From: Streptomyces sp. MMBL 11-1
Lineage (GTDB): Bacteria; Actinomycetota; Actinomycetes; Streptomycetales; Streptomycetaceae
DNA: 64,000 nt
Reading direction: 5' to 3'
NCBI RefSeq assembly: GCF_028622875.1
Contig: NZ_CP117709.1
Span: forward strand, 3,224,001 to 3,288,000
A program made the translations under genes and the position numbers. Below, piece by piece: positions 27,101 to 35,694 of this stretch; position 1 is the stretch's first letter; every line of letters starts with the position of its first letter. The notes beneath the pieces are model-generated. The model did no database searches. It was not told the origin of the DNA and saw only the letters and a list, made by a program, of their open reading frames with translations.

Positions 27101-27397
27101 ATCACCCTGTTCGAGCTCCGGCCGTTCCCCTTCCCGGCATCGGCCGCCCTCGAACCGGTCCTCTCGGTCAAGGAGCTCGAGATCGATACGTTCCGGGACG
27201 CCGAGCAGGCGGACCTGCTGCACCGGCTCTTTCCCGGACTCACCACGCTGACGCTGAACGCTCCGGCGGGCACGGCGGAACTGGACCTCACGCCCCTGCT
27301 CTCCTGGACCGGTCTCCGGGTGAACGTCTACAGACGCGTCGGCACGCGTCTGGTGGGCGGCGAGGCGCTGGGAGACCGGCTCCGCATCCGTATCTGA
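24143..27397 (+). CDS. Trypsin-like protease-NACHT-LRR (STAND) protein
   Basis: A 1084-aa protein. The N-terminal trypsin domain (about 10-195) has an intact catalytic triad: His34 (TCAHVV), Asp64 (RLDVALL) and Ser154 (LSGGPV). The NACHT NTPase follows: Walker A GEAGAGKTT (298-306), Walker B LLLVDGLDEV (about 378-387) and the CVATVRPL sensor segment near 411. A winged-helix/helical region reaches about residue 620, then helical repeats, and leucine-rich-like repeats from about 825 to 1065. No TM helix is visible. This is the build of a sensor that oligomerises and turns on a protease, as in bacterial NACHT defence proteins. Codon 433 is TTA. Confidence 0.9.
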   Translation: MSTVAPGDRTVVVSGIQQGSGVLLTDRLVLTCAHVVKSGAVLIAHPALPDRVRATVAWIDYRLDVALLQAIEPVWPVPPVRLGVVDTRQAIPGCEITGFPRVQRYGRDQRLEADQYTATVLPLAGRVRDLLVCDLDGPPAPHPDDQPAALSGLSGGPVFMGDVLLGVARQVPRQRDGRRVECVPLAPVLAARPFRLVYRRTGIDLRQERVHGSFPRDLRYEAEYAQALGVAYRRTKIFGLDELSRHDAEWDLDTAYLSLEAQAQDRAVPGPPAAHAPPLPQRVDALLADRPRVLLRGEAGAGKTTLLWWLAAHASARTLADALAPLNGLIPFVVPLRTLRARGGTFPGPAELSGAAGLVIDAAPEGWAGRVLESGRALLLVDGLDEVPPEDREQAHTWLAQLLARYPDTRCVATVRPLAVEPDWLRSEGFAELRLLPMRNEDIQAFVASWHRAALLSEPDDRARLDELEHGLSRQFDQNATLRDLARTPLLCAVVCALHRSRDGFLPETRWQLYRSALEMLLGHRDRRRRIGEPEGIELDVEESTQLLQRIAVWLVREGQSEFTREQALRQLGRALAGMERVRAQGPPERILTHLLNRSGLLQERTDDTYQFIHRTFQDYLAAKELVEDEHLNELLRHADEESWQDVILLAAGHCGRRELALLVDGLLDAGLKQAEVSVERSTLHVLAALCEQHATWLDGAVRDRVHHSTAALFPPADADQAAVLSRLGAAALDHLPDPESVPADSPGAHHVFRLLRHIGGAEAIRHVRAWLTAHPALFSDCAALWSTFPPEAYAREVLARHDLSKRFVLVDRGRLDALPHLPSVEQLVLFGDLTDEEVRPALAGTRLRRLRLHANSLFADVSLVGSQADTLRYLGLIQCPAVEDLTPLGALPSLTDLAVDLVHRSAGLLAPVADVPGLTYLNVAGFDPAEWDELPVLPGLAQLCVSSDQPLSVRGLGAWKSLTALRVTEVASLGDMLAELRANPHITLFELRPFPFPASAALEPVLSVKELEIDTFRDAEQADLLHRLFPGLTTLTLNAPAGTAELDLTPLLSWTGLRVNVYRRVGTRLVGGEALGDRLRIRI
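25439..25441 (+). other. TTA leucine codon (bldA-dependent)
   Basis: In frame as codon 433 (Glu-Leu-Arg-Leu) of the trypsin-NACHT gene. TTA is the rarest codon in Streptomyces and is read only by the bldA tRNA, so full-length product should depend on bldA. I found no other in-frame TTA in the genes of this window. Confidence 0.9.
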
Positions 27398-27401
27398 CGC
27401 A

Positions 27402-27450
27402 AAGGGGCTGCCCCGGACCGGTACGGATACCGGTTCCGGGGCAGCCCCTT
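27402..27450. terminator. Bidirectional terminator between the NACHT gene and clpC
   Basis: AAGGGGCTGCCCCGG (27402-27416) pairs perfectly with 27436-27450, and ACCGGTA (27417-27423) with TACCGGT (27428-27434) inside it, giving a 22-bp stem with one bulged T and a 4-nt loop. The flanking A and T runs suit both directions. Confidence 0.9.
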
Positions 27451-27483
27451 CACACACGCTCGGGCTCACGCCCTACACGCGCG

Positions 27484-30012
<2,529 letters not shown>

Positions 30013-30462
30013 CGTTAATCGCTCCTCAGAGCGGTCGGTCAGTGAGGGGTCGGTCCCCTCCCAGTCCTTCCGCATGCTAGTCCCGCAGGACGGGACAGCT
30101 CATTCCAACTGCCGACATCCGTCCGGATCACCCCGCGCCGGGCGGGGTTTCTTACTGCCGAACAGCTGACAACTGCTCCAACCCGATGGTGCGAGACGAT
30201 GTTCCCGCAGGCCAGGCAGATACCCCTGTCGCCAGTACGCCGATGGCGAACGTGAGACGCCTCGGCGAGCGTGTCGCCCCTTCCCACTAGGAAAGTCTTA
30301 CCCGCAATCACTGACAGTCCATGCGGCGCGCCCCGGTTCCCTCCGCTACGGGCGAACATCCTTGCGCCGCTGAACGCTCTCGCGCGCCCTCCCCGCAAGG
30401 ACGGAACGTGATCGCTTCCGGACCCTGCGTAACTCCGGCGGTGGTTCGGCGGTTCATCGGGC
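30013..30462. other. 450-bp region upstream of clpC
   Basis: Holds the clpC leader and control region; the SCO3374-like gene starts at its right end. I see the ClgR-like box (30235-30251) and a short stem, CCCCGC-GCCGG-GCGGGG followed by TTTCTT (about 30131-30154), which on the plus strand resembles a weak terminator. No convincing gene. Confidence 0.5.
30235..30251 (-). promoter_or_regulatory. Candidate ClgR-binding site upstream of clpC
   Basis: Minus-strand GTTCGCCATCGGCGTAC has the form GTTCGC-N5-GCGNAC, the pattern reported for ClgR boxes in front of actinobacterial clp genes. It lies about 225 bp upstream of the clpC start codon. Confidence 0.6.
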
Positions 30463-31065
30463 ATGACCCCCACCGTCCCTCAGCCCCGATCGTCACCCGA
30501 TGCCGCCCCGGGTTCCGCCGATGCCGCACTCGCCCGGCGGTACGCGAGGGAGCTGGGCTGGACCACCGCGGGACGGACTCCGCTGCGACTGCTCACCGGG
30601 GCGCTCTTCGACGTTCTGGAGCTGCCCGCCGAGGCCGGTCACGCCGTCCTGCGGCGCGGTGTGCGCACCGGTCCCGTGCTGCTGTCGGGTACGCGGATGG
30701 GGCTGCTGGTCGCCGCGGGCGGCGCCGATGAGCTGCCGGGGCTGCTCGACTGGCTGGAGTGGGGCCCGGTCGCGCTGGACCTGACCGCCGTGGGCGCGGG
30801 GGGCCATGTCACGGCCCCGCCTCTCCCGGGCGCCCCGGGGGACTCGCCGGGGGCCGCTGTGTGGCTGCGGCCCCCAGAGCCGAGGCGTGTGCCCGGGCCG
30901 GGGCTGCCGGCCCTCGCGGGCTTCGGGAGCAGCGGTGGGGATGCCCCCGATCTCGTACGCCTGGTGGACGCCGCGGCCACCGAATGCCATCGGGTCCGGT
31001 TGTCACGCGCCCGTTCCGGGGCGCCGGCAAGGGGTGGAGCGGATCAGCCGTTGGCCTTCTCGTAA
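30463..31065 (+). CDS. SCO3374 family protein
   Basis: A 200-aa protein of a Streptomyces-restricted family of unknown function. It has segments resembling the N-terminal part of bifunctional primase-polymerase-like proteins (ARRYARELGWTT, LFDVLELPAEAG, GTRMGLLVAAGGADELPGL) followed by a Pro/Gly-rich region. No signal peptide or TM helix is seen. The ATG at 30463 is the first in frame. The last 22 bp overlap the convergent end of lsr2, so no terminator can separate the two genes. Confidence 0.72.
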   Translation: MTPTVPQPRSSPDAAPGSADAALARRYARELGWTTAGRTPLRLLTGALFDVLELPAEAGHAVLRRGVRTGPVLLSGTRMGLLVAAGGADELPGLLDWLEWGPVALDLTAVGAGGHVTAPPLPGAPGDSPGAAVWLRPPEPRRVPGPGLPALAGFGSSGGDAPDLVRLVDAAATECHRVRLSRARSGAPARGGADQPLAFS

Positions 31066-31379
31066 GCCTCGCGGATCTCGGCGGGAACGCGGCCGCGGTC
31101 ATTCACGTTGTGGCCGTTCTCCCGCGCCCACCGGCGGATTTCCGCGGTGTCCTTGTTACCGCCGGTCACGGCGCGGCCCTTGCCACGGCCCGTGGCGGCA
31201 CGGCCACCGGTGCGACGTCCGCCCTTGGTGTAGGGCTCGAGAAGGCCGCGAAGCTTGTCCGCGTTGGCCGTGGTGAGGTCGATCTCGTACGTCTTGCCGT
31301 CAAGAGCGAACGTGACGGTCTCATCGGCCTCGACGCCGTCGAGGTCATCGACAAGAAGGACCTGAACCTTCTGTGCCAC
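31044..31379 (-). CDS. lsr2: Nucleoid-associated protein Lsr2
   Basis: An H-NS-like xenogeneic silencer of 111 aa that bridges AT-rich DNA. The N-terminal half (AQKVQVLLVDDLDGVEADE...VTFALDGKTYEIDLT) is the beta-hairpin dimerisation domain. A Gly/Arg linker (GRRTGGRAATGRGKGRA) leads to the C-terminal DNA-binding domain (IRRWARENGHNVNDRGRVP) with its RGR minor-groove motif. The start is GTG 31379 with AAAGGAAA upstream; the in-frame MKGNP start would be unusual. The 140 bp in front are relatively AT-rich, which could allow self-binding. Confidence 0.96.
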   Translation of the reverse strand: MAQKVQVLLVDDLDGVEADETVTFALDGKTYEIDLTTANADKLRGLLEPYTKGGRRTGGRAATGRGKGRAVTGGNKDTAEIRRWARENGHNVNDRGRVPAEIREAYEKANG

Positions 31380-31522
31380 GGGATTTCCTTTCATCGAAAA
31401 TGGAGTACGCGGAAAGGAAACCGCTTTTCCCTCGAAAACACAAACCCTCTGGAGAGGTTCAGCGGCCCGAGAAGCCGGGAAACGTGCGCGATTCGGACAT
31501 AGGGTTGCAGGTCCTTCTGCAG

Positions 31523-32092
31523 TCACAGGTGCAGAAGCATCCGGCTGTTGCCCAAGGTGTTCGGCTTCACTCGTTCGAGACCGAGGAACTCCGCGACGCC
31601 CTCGTCGTAGGAACGCAGCAGCTCACTGTAGACATCGGTGTCGACGGGCGTCTCTCCGATCTCGACGAAGCCGTGCTTCGCGAAGAAGTCCACTTCGAAG
31701 GTGAGACAGAAAACCCTGCGGACACCGAGCCATCGCGCGGTCCGCAAGAGCTTGTCCAGTACGTGATGCCCGACCCCCGCGCCCTTGAGGCGGGGATCGA
31801 CCGCCAGGGTCCGCACTTCCGCCAGGTCTTCCCACATGACATGAAGTGCGCCGCAGCCGATGACCGTCGCGTCCTCGTCGCGTTCCGCGACCCAGAACTC
31901 CTGGATGTCCTCGTAAAGGGTGACGGTCGCTTTGTCGAGCAGGATGCCCCCGGACACGTACCCGTCGAGGAGTCGTCGCACGGCGGCGACATCACTCGTC
32001 CTGGCCCGCCGGACGGTGATGGCGGGCTTATTTACCGACGGGTCGGTATGGAGTTCGGTATCCGGATCGCTTTGCGGCTGCTCTGGGGACAT
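31523..32092 (-). CDS. Amino-acid N-acetyltransferase (GNAT, short ArgA-like)
   Basis: A 189-aa GNAT enzyme resembling the short actinobacterial N-acetylglutamate synthase (Mycobacterium tuberculosis Rv2747 type), the first step of arginine synthesis. Key segments: ITVRRARTSDVAAVRRLLDG, HVMWEDLAEVRTLAVDP, the acetyl-CoA loop LKGAGVGHHVLDKLL (R/Q-x2-G-x-G/A) and FCLTFEVDFFAKHGFVEIG. The ATG lies 6 nt after TAGCGT (32104-32099), whose TAG is the stop of the BlaI-like gene, so it may have its own leaderless transcript. It could also be cotranscribed with that gene, 9 bp upstream. Confidence 0.82.
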   Translation of the reverse strand: MSPEQPQSDPDTELHTDPSVNKPAITVRRARTSDVAAVRRLLDGYVSGGILLDKATVTLYEDIQEFWVAERDEDATVIGCGALHVMWEDLAEVRTLAVDPRLKGAGVGHHVLDKLLRTARWLGVRRVFCLTFEVDFFAKHGFVEIGETPVDTDVYSELLRSYDEGVAEFLGLERVKPNTLGNSRMLLHL

Positions 32093-32101
32093 GCCCCGAC
32101 G

Positions 32102-32557
32102 CTATCGCCCGCTCTCCGGCGTCGCGCCATCGGCCGGGGGGTCATCTCCGGCGGCGTCGGCGGTCGGTTCCGCGGGGCCGCCGGAGGTTTCGGCGAGGTT
32201 GGGGGAAACCATGCGAACAGCGTCCTGCAGCGCTTCGCGCTGTTCGGCGGACATCATGCCGAAGAACGCGACAAGCGCGGCGGCGGGGTTGTCACTGCGT
32301 GACCAGGCTTCGTTCATCAGTGCGGCCGAGTAGGCGGCCCTGGTGGAGACGGCCGTATATCGATAGGCCCGGCCGTCGACTTCCCTGCGCACCCAGCCCT
32401 TCTGATGGAGATTGTCCATAACCGTCATCACGGTCGTGTAGGCGATGGACCGTTCCTGCTGAAGGTCCTCAAGGACTTCCCGCACCGTGACCGGTCGGTT
32501 CCATTGCCAGACGCGTGTCATCACGGCGTCTTCGAGGTCTCCCAATTGGCGGGGCAC
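32102..32557 (-). CDS. BlaI/MecI/CopY family transcriptional regulator
   Basis: A 151-aa winged-helix repressor. The DNA-binding domain (about 5-75) shows LGDLEDAVMTRVWQWNRPVT and YTTVMTVMDNLHQKGWVRRE, the BlaI signature. A dimerisation part follows (ALVAFFGMMSAEQREAL), then an acidic Pro-rich tail. No BlaR-type membrane sensor protease is adjacent, so the signal is unknown. The start is GTG 32557, 6 nt after the -10 TAAAGT, so the mRNA is predicted leaderless. A dyad, CCAGA-N12-TCTGG (32573-32594), lies just upstream of the -10. Confidence 0.88.
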   Translation of the reverse strand: MPRQLGDLEDAVMTRVWQWNRPVTVREVLEDLQQERSIAYTTVMTVMDNLHQKGWVRREVDGRAYRYTAVSTRAAYSAALMNEAWSRSDNPAAALVAFFGMMSAEQREALQDAVRMVSPNLAETSGGPAEPTADAAGDDPPADGATPESGR

Positions 32558-32563
32558 GGGATC

Positions 32564-32594
32564 ACTTTAGTGCCAGATGTCCCTGATGTTCTGG
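32564..32594 (-). promoter_or_regulatory. Promoter and dyad of the BlaI-like gene
   Basis: -10 TAAAGT (32569-32564) lies 6 nt before the GTG start. The dyad CCAGA (32573-32577) / TCTGG (32590-32594) covers the spacer to the -35, the place for an autoregulatory operator. Confidence 0.5.
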
Positions 32595-32602
32595 TATCTA
32601 CA

Positions 32603-32640
32603 CAGCAAAAGAGCGCACGGCTCTGATGAGTCGTGCGCTC
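32603..32640 (-). terminator. Intrinsic terminator of the 59-aa membrane protein gene
   Basis: On the minus strand GAGCGCACG (32640-32632) pairs with CGTGCGCTC (32619-32611) and is followed by TTTTGC. It lies 48 bp after the stop of the small gene and separates it from the BlaI-like gene. Confidence 0.85.
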
Positions 32641-32688
32641 CGGGGGCGCGCTGCGGGGAGACGCGGGGCGGGCGGACCGCTGCCGCGA

Positions 32689-32868
32689 TCAGACATTCTC
32701 CGGATGAGCGGTCTGCTTCACGGATTCCGCGCGGGCGAGCGCCGCGTCCACCGCGCCGTCCTCCTTGGTCTTGTTCGGACCGCCCTGGCTCTTGACGATG
32801 ATCACGATCAGGGCGATGAAGAAGACGGCCATCACCACGGGGGGCACGAGCGCGGATACGTAGTCCAT
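32689..32868 (-). CDS. Small single-TM protein of unknown function
   Basis: A 59-aa protein: a short N-terminus, one TM helix (about 7-27, LVPPVVMAVFFIALIVIIVK), then a hydrophilic, charged tail. The ATG at 32868 lies 7 nt after TACTCT (32881-32876), indicating a leaderless transcript, and a clear intrinsic terminator follows. A promoter, start and terminator of its own make it a real gene despite its size. Function is not known; it could be a small regulatory partner of a membrane complex. Confidence 0.78.
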   Translation of the reverse strand: MDYVSALVPPVVMAVFFIALIVIIVKSQGGPNKTKEDGAVDAALARAESVKQTAHPENV

Positions 32869-32953
32869 GCCGTCCAGAGTAACGAGCCCGGGACGGCCCG
32901 ACGCGGCGACCTCCCGGTGGAAGGCCGCCGCGTCGGGCCGGCGCTGTCGGGGG

Positions 32954-33571
32954 TCAGCCGGCCGCCCGCTCCTCGGACGGGGACGGTGGCGCGGGCCTGC
33001 GACGCGGCGGGAAGACCTCGGAGGGTTTGGGCATCGGGCGGTCGCCGGGCTGCCGCGGGCGGTCCGGGACGGCCGGCCCCCCGGGCCGGTCCGGTTCCCG
33101 GCCGGCGGCACGGCCACCGGGCAGGGCGAGCAGCCGGCTGCGGGGCCCGGGAGCCGTGAGCCCGGCGGAGCGGCCGGCGAGCCGGGCCCGTACGGAGCGC
33201 TCGGCGAGCGTCTGGCAGCGCTCCAGCAGGGCCGCCGCGAGCCGCCCTCCGCGCAGGGCGCGCAGGGCGGCCAGATCGTCCGGGCGGGGGTCGTATCCGG
33301 CCGCCAGGGCGTCCTGGAGCAGCTCCAGGTAGCCGGTGGCGGAGCCGGGGAGGGCGTTGCGGTAGCGGGCGAGGTCGGCGAGGAGGAACGCTCGCAGCCG
33401 ACCCGCCTCGCCGGCCGCCTCGTCCACGGAGCCGGCGAGCCGCAGGCAGTCCTGGACGTCCTCGTCGGACAGGGGCATGGGGTGGAGGGCGATGGCGAGG
33501 GCACGTCGGAGCACCCGCAGCTCGTCCGCGCTGAACGCCATGCCGCCTCGTGAACCGTAGGGCGTGGGCAT
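32954..33571 (-). CDS. Hypothetical helical protein
   Basis: A 205-aa protein I do not recognise. Residues about 10-115 are strongly helical and Leu/Ala/Arg-rich (SADELRVLRRALAIALHP, DVQDCLRLAGSVDEAAG, LLADLARYRNALPGSATGY, DDLAALRALRGGRLAAALL). The last 70 residues are Pro/Arg-rich and low-complexity. ATG 33571 lies 6 nt after TATTGT (33583-33578), favouring a leaderless transcript from there. ATG 33541 (MAFSADE) with a weak AGG is the alternative and would trim ten residues. It is followed by the small TM protein gene. Confidence 0.65.
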   Translation of the reverse strand: MPTPYGSRGGMAFSADELRVLRRALAIALHPMPLSDEDVQDCLRLAGSVDEAAGEAGRLRAFLLADLARYRNALPGSATGYLELLQDALAAGYDPRPDDLAALRALRGGRLAAALLERCQTLAERSVRARLAGRSAGLTAPGPRSRLLALPGGRAAGREPDRPGGPAVPDRPRQPGDRPMPKPSEVFPPRRRPAPPSPSEERAAG

Positions 33572-33701
33572 AACGCGACAATACGTGCTAAAGGGACAAA
33601 ATCCTCTTAACTGGTCGTCGGTGGCGCGGCGTAGCCCGACGGTGTCCCCGGCCCCCGCCCCGGCCGTCGCCGCAGGTGCCGCCGGTTCCGGGAGACGCCC
33701 G

Positions 33702-34499
33702 CTACGACCGGGAGGCGTTCCGCTCGTACACCAGGCGCAGCCCGATGAGCGTCAGCCACGGCTCGTGCTCGTCGATGGCCGAGGACTCCCCCAACACCAT
33801 CGGAGCAAGGCCGCCCGTCGCGATGACGGTGACGTCGTCCGGGTCGGCGGCCAGCTCCTTCTTCATCCGGGCCACCACCCCGTCGACCTGGCCCGCGAAG
33901 CCGTAGACGATGCCGGACTGCATGGCCTCCACGGTGTTCTTGCCGATCACGCTGCGCGGCCGGGCCAGCTCGATCTTGCGGAGCTGGGCGCCCTTGACGC
34001 CGAGGGCCTCGACGGAGATCTCGATGCCGGGGGCGATCACCCCGCCCGCGTACTCGCCGCGCGGGGAGACCGCGTCGAAGGTGGTGGCGGTGCCGAAGTC
34101 GACGACGATCGCCGGGCCCCCGTACAGCTCGACGGCGGCGACCGCGTTGATGATGCGGTCCGCGCCGACCTCCTTGGGGTTGTCCATCAGGATCGGCACG
34201 CCCGTCTTGACGCCGGGCTCGACCAGGACGGCGGGGACGTCGCCGTAGTACCGGCGGGTGACCTCGCGCAGCTCGTGCAGGACCGAGGGGACGGTGGCGC
34301 AGATCGCGATGCCCTCGATGCCGTCGCCCAGCTCCATGCCGAGCAGCGGGTGCATGCCCATCAGGCCCTGGAGCAGGACGGCCAGCTCGTCGGCGGTGCG
34401 GCGGGCGTCCGTGGAGATCCGCCAGTGCTCGACGATCTCCTCGCCGTCGAAGAGGCCGAGGACCGTGTGCGTGTTGCCGACGTCGATGGTGAGCAGCAT
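33702..34499 (-). CDS. coaX: Type III pantothenate kinase
   Basis: Phosphorylates pantothenate in the first step of CoA synthesis; 265 aa. The ASKHA fold shows the phosphate-1 motif DVGNTHTVLGLFDG at the N-terminus, the ADRIINAVAAVELYG segment (about 125-140) and phosphate-2 VVDFGTATTFD. The ATG at 34499 overlaps the nadC stop by one base (ATGA). It is the last gene of a five-gene vitamin-cofactor operon. Type III kinases escape CoA feedback, so flux is probably set by transcription of the operon. Confidence 0.97.
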   Translation of the reverse strand: MLLTIDVGNTHTVLGLFDGEEIVEHWRISTDARRTADELAVLLQGLMGMHPLLGMELGDGIEGIAICATVPSVLHELREVTRRYYGDVPAVLVEPGVKTGVPILMDNPKEVGADRIINAVAAVELYGGPAIVVDFGTATTFDAVSPRGEYAGGVIAPGIEISVEALGVKGAQLRKIELARPRSVIGKNTVEAMQSGIVYGFAGQVDGVVARMKKELAADPDDVTVIATGGLAPMVLGESSAIDEHEPWLTLIGLRLVYERNASRS

Positions 34500-35560
34500 C
34501 AGGCGTCGGCCCCGTCGGTGGCGTCGGCGTCGCGGAAGTCCAGGCCGATGTCGAGGATCGGCGAGGAGTGGGTGAGCGCCCCGACCGCGAGGTAGTCGAC
34601 GCCCGCGTCCGCGTAGGCGCGGGCCGAGTCGAGGGTGAGGCGGCCGGAGGACTCCAGGACCGCCCGGCCGTCGACCAGGGCGACGGCCTCGGCGGTCTCG
34701 GCCGGGGTGAAGTTGTCCAGCAGGATCAGGTCGACGCCCGCGTCCAGCACCTCGCGGACCTGGTCCATCGTGTCCACCTCGACCTCGATGGGCAGCTCGG
34801 GGAACGCGGCGCGGACCCGCTTGAAGGCCTCGGCGACGCCGCCCGCGGCGATCACGTGGTTGTCCTTGACCAGGGCCGCGTCGGAGAGCGACATCCGGTG
34901 GTTGACGCCGCCGCCGCAGCGCACCGCGTACTTCTCCAGGGCGCGCAGGCCCGCCGTCGTCTTGCGGGTGTCGCGGACCCTGGCCCTGCTGCCCTCCAGC
35001 ACGTCCGCCCAGGCGCGGGTGGCGGTCGCGATGCCCGAGAGGCGGCAGAGCAGGTTCAGCGCGCTGCGCTCGCCGGTCAGCAGGTCGCGGGTGCGGGTGG
35101 TGACGGTCAGCAGCTTCTGGCCGGGGGCGACCCGGTCGCCGTCCTCGACGTGCCGCTCGACCTCGAACGCCTCGGAGCAGACGATCGACAGGACCGCCTC
35201 GGCGACCCGGAGCCCGGCGACCACGCCCGCCTCGCGGGCGGTGAAGTCACCGGTGACCACGGCGTCCTCGGGGACGGTCGCCACGGTCGTGACGTCCACC
35301 CCGCCGTCGAGGTCCTCCTCGATCGCCACATGGGCGACGTCCTCGACCTGGACGGGGTCGAGCCCCGCCCGGGCCAGCAGCAGGGCGAGCGCGGGATCCA
35401 GGCCGCACTCCAGGGCTTCGGGGTCGATCCCGTCGTCACCGCCGCAGCCGCAGGCGTCGCCGCAGCCGCCTTCCGCCGGTGCGGACGATGCGGGCGCGCC
35501 GACGCTGATCAGCGGTACGTCCACGGGTGTGGGGCGCGGATTCTCTTCGGGCGTGCTCAC
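34499..35560 (-). CDS. nadC: Nicotinate-nucleotide pyrophosphorylase (carboxylating)
   Basis: Quinolinate phosphoribosyltransferase: quinolinate plus PRPP gives nicotinate mononucleotide. Of 353 aa, the core (about 70-345) carries RDTRKTTAGLRALEKYAV, CGGGVNHRMSLSDAALVKDNH and LILLDNFTPAE, the PRPP/quinolinate site. The first 65 residues are an unusual extension with a Cys-rich patch (GGCGDACGCGGDD) that core QPRTases lack. The start is GTG 35560 with GAGGAG at 8 nt. A 134-bp gap separates it from nadB, the only sizeable gap in the operon. Confidence 0.95.
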   Translation of the reverse strand: MSTPEENPRPTPVDVPLISVGAPASSAPAEGGCGDACGCGGDDGIDPEALECGLDPALALLLARAGLDPVQVEDVAHVAIEEDLDGGVDVTTVATVPEDAVVTGDFTAREAGVVAGLRVAEAVLSIVCSEAFEVERHVEDGDRVAPGQKLLTVTTRTRDLLTGERSALNLLCRLSGIATATRAWADVLEGSRARVRDTRKTTAGLRALEKYAVRCGGGVNHRMSLSDAALVKDNHVIAAGGVAEAFKRVRAAFPELPIEVEVDTMDQVREVLDAGVDLILLDNFTPAETAEAVALVDGRAVLESSGRLTLDSARAYADAGVDYLAVGALTHSSPILDIGLDFRDADATDGADA

Positions 35561-35694
35561 GGTGACGGCTCCTCGGGGGCGTGGCGGGTGGTGCGGGGCG
35601 GGCGGGTGCTTCTGCTGCTGCCGGTGCCGGTGCCGCCCTGTGGTGTCCGGTGGTCCTGTGGTGTCCGGCGGCGCGGCTGCTCCCAGCAGTCTGC

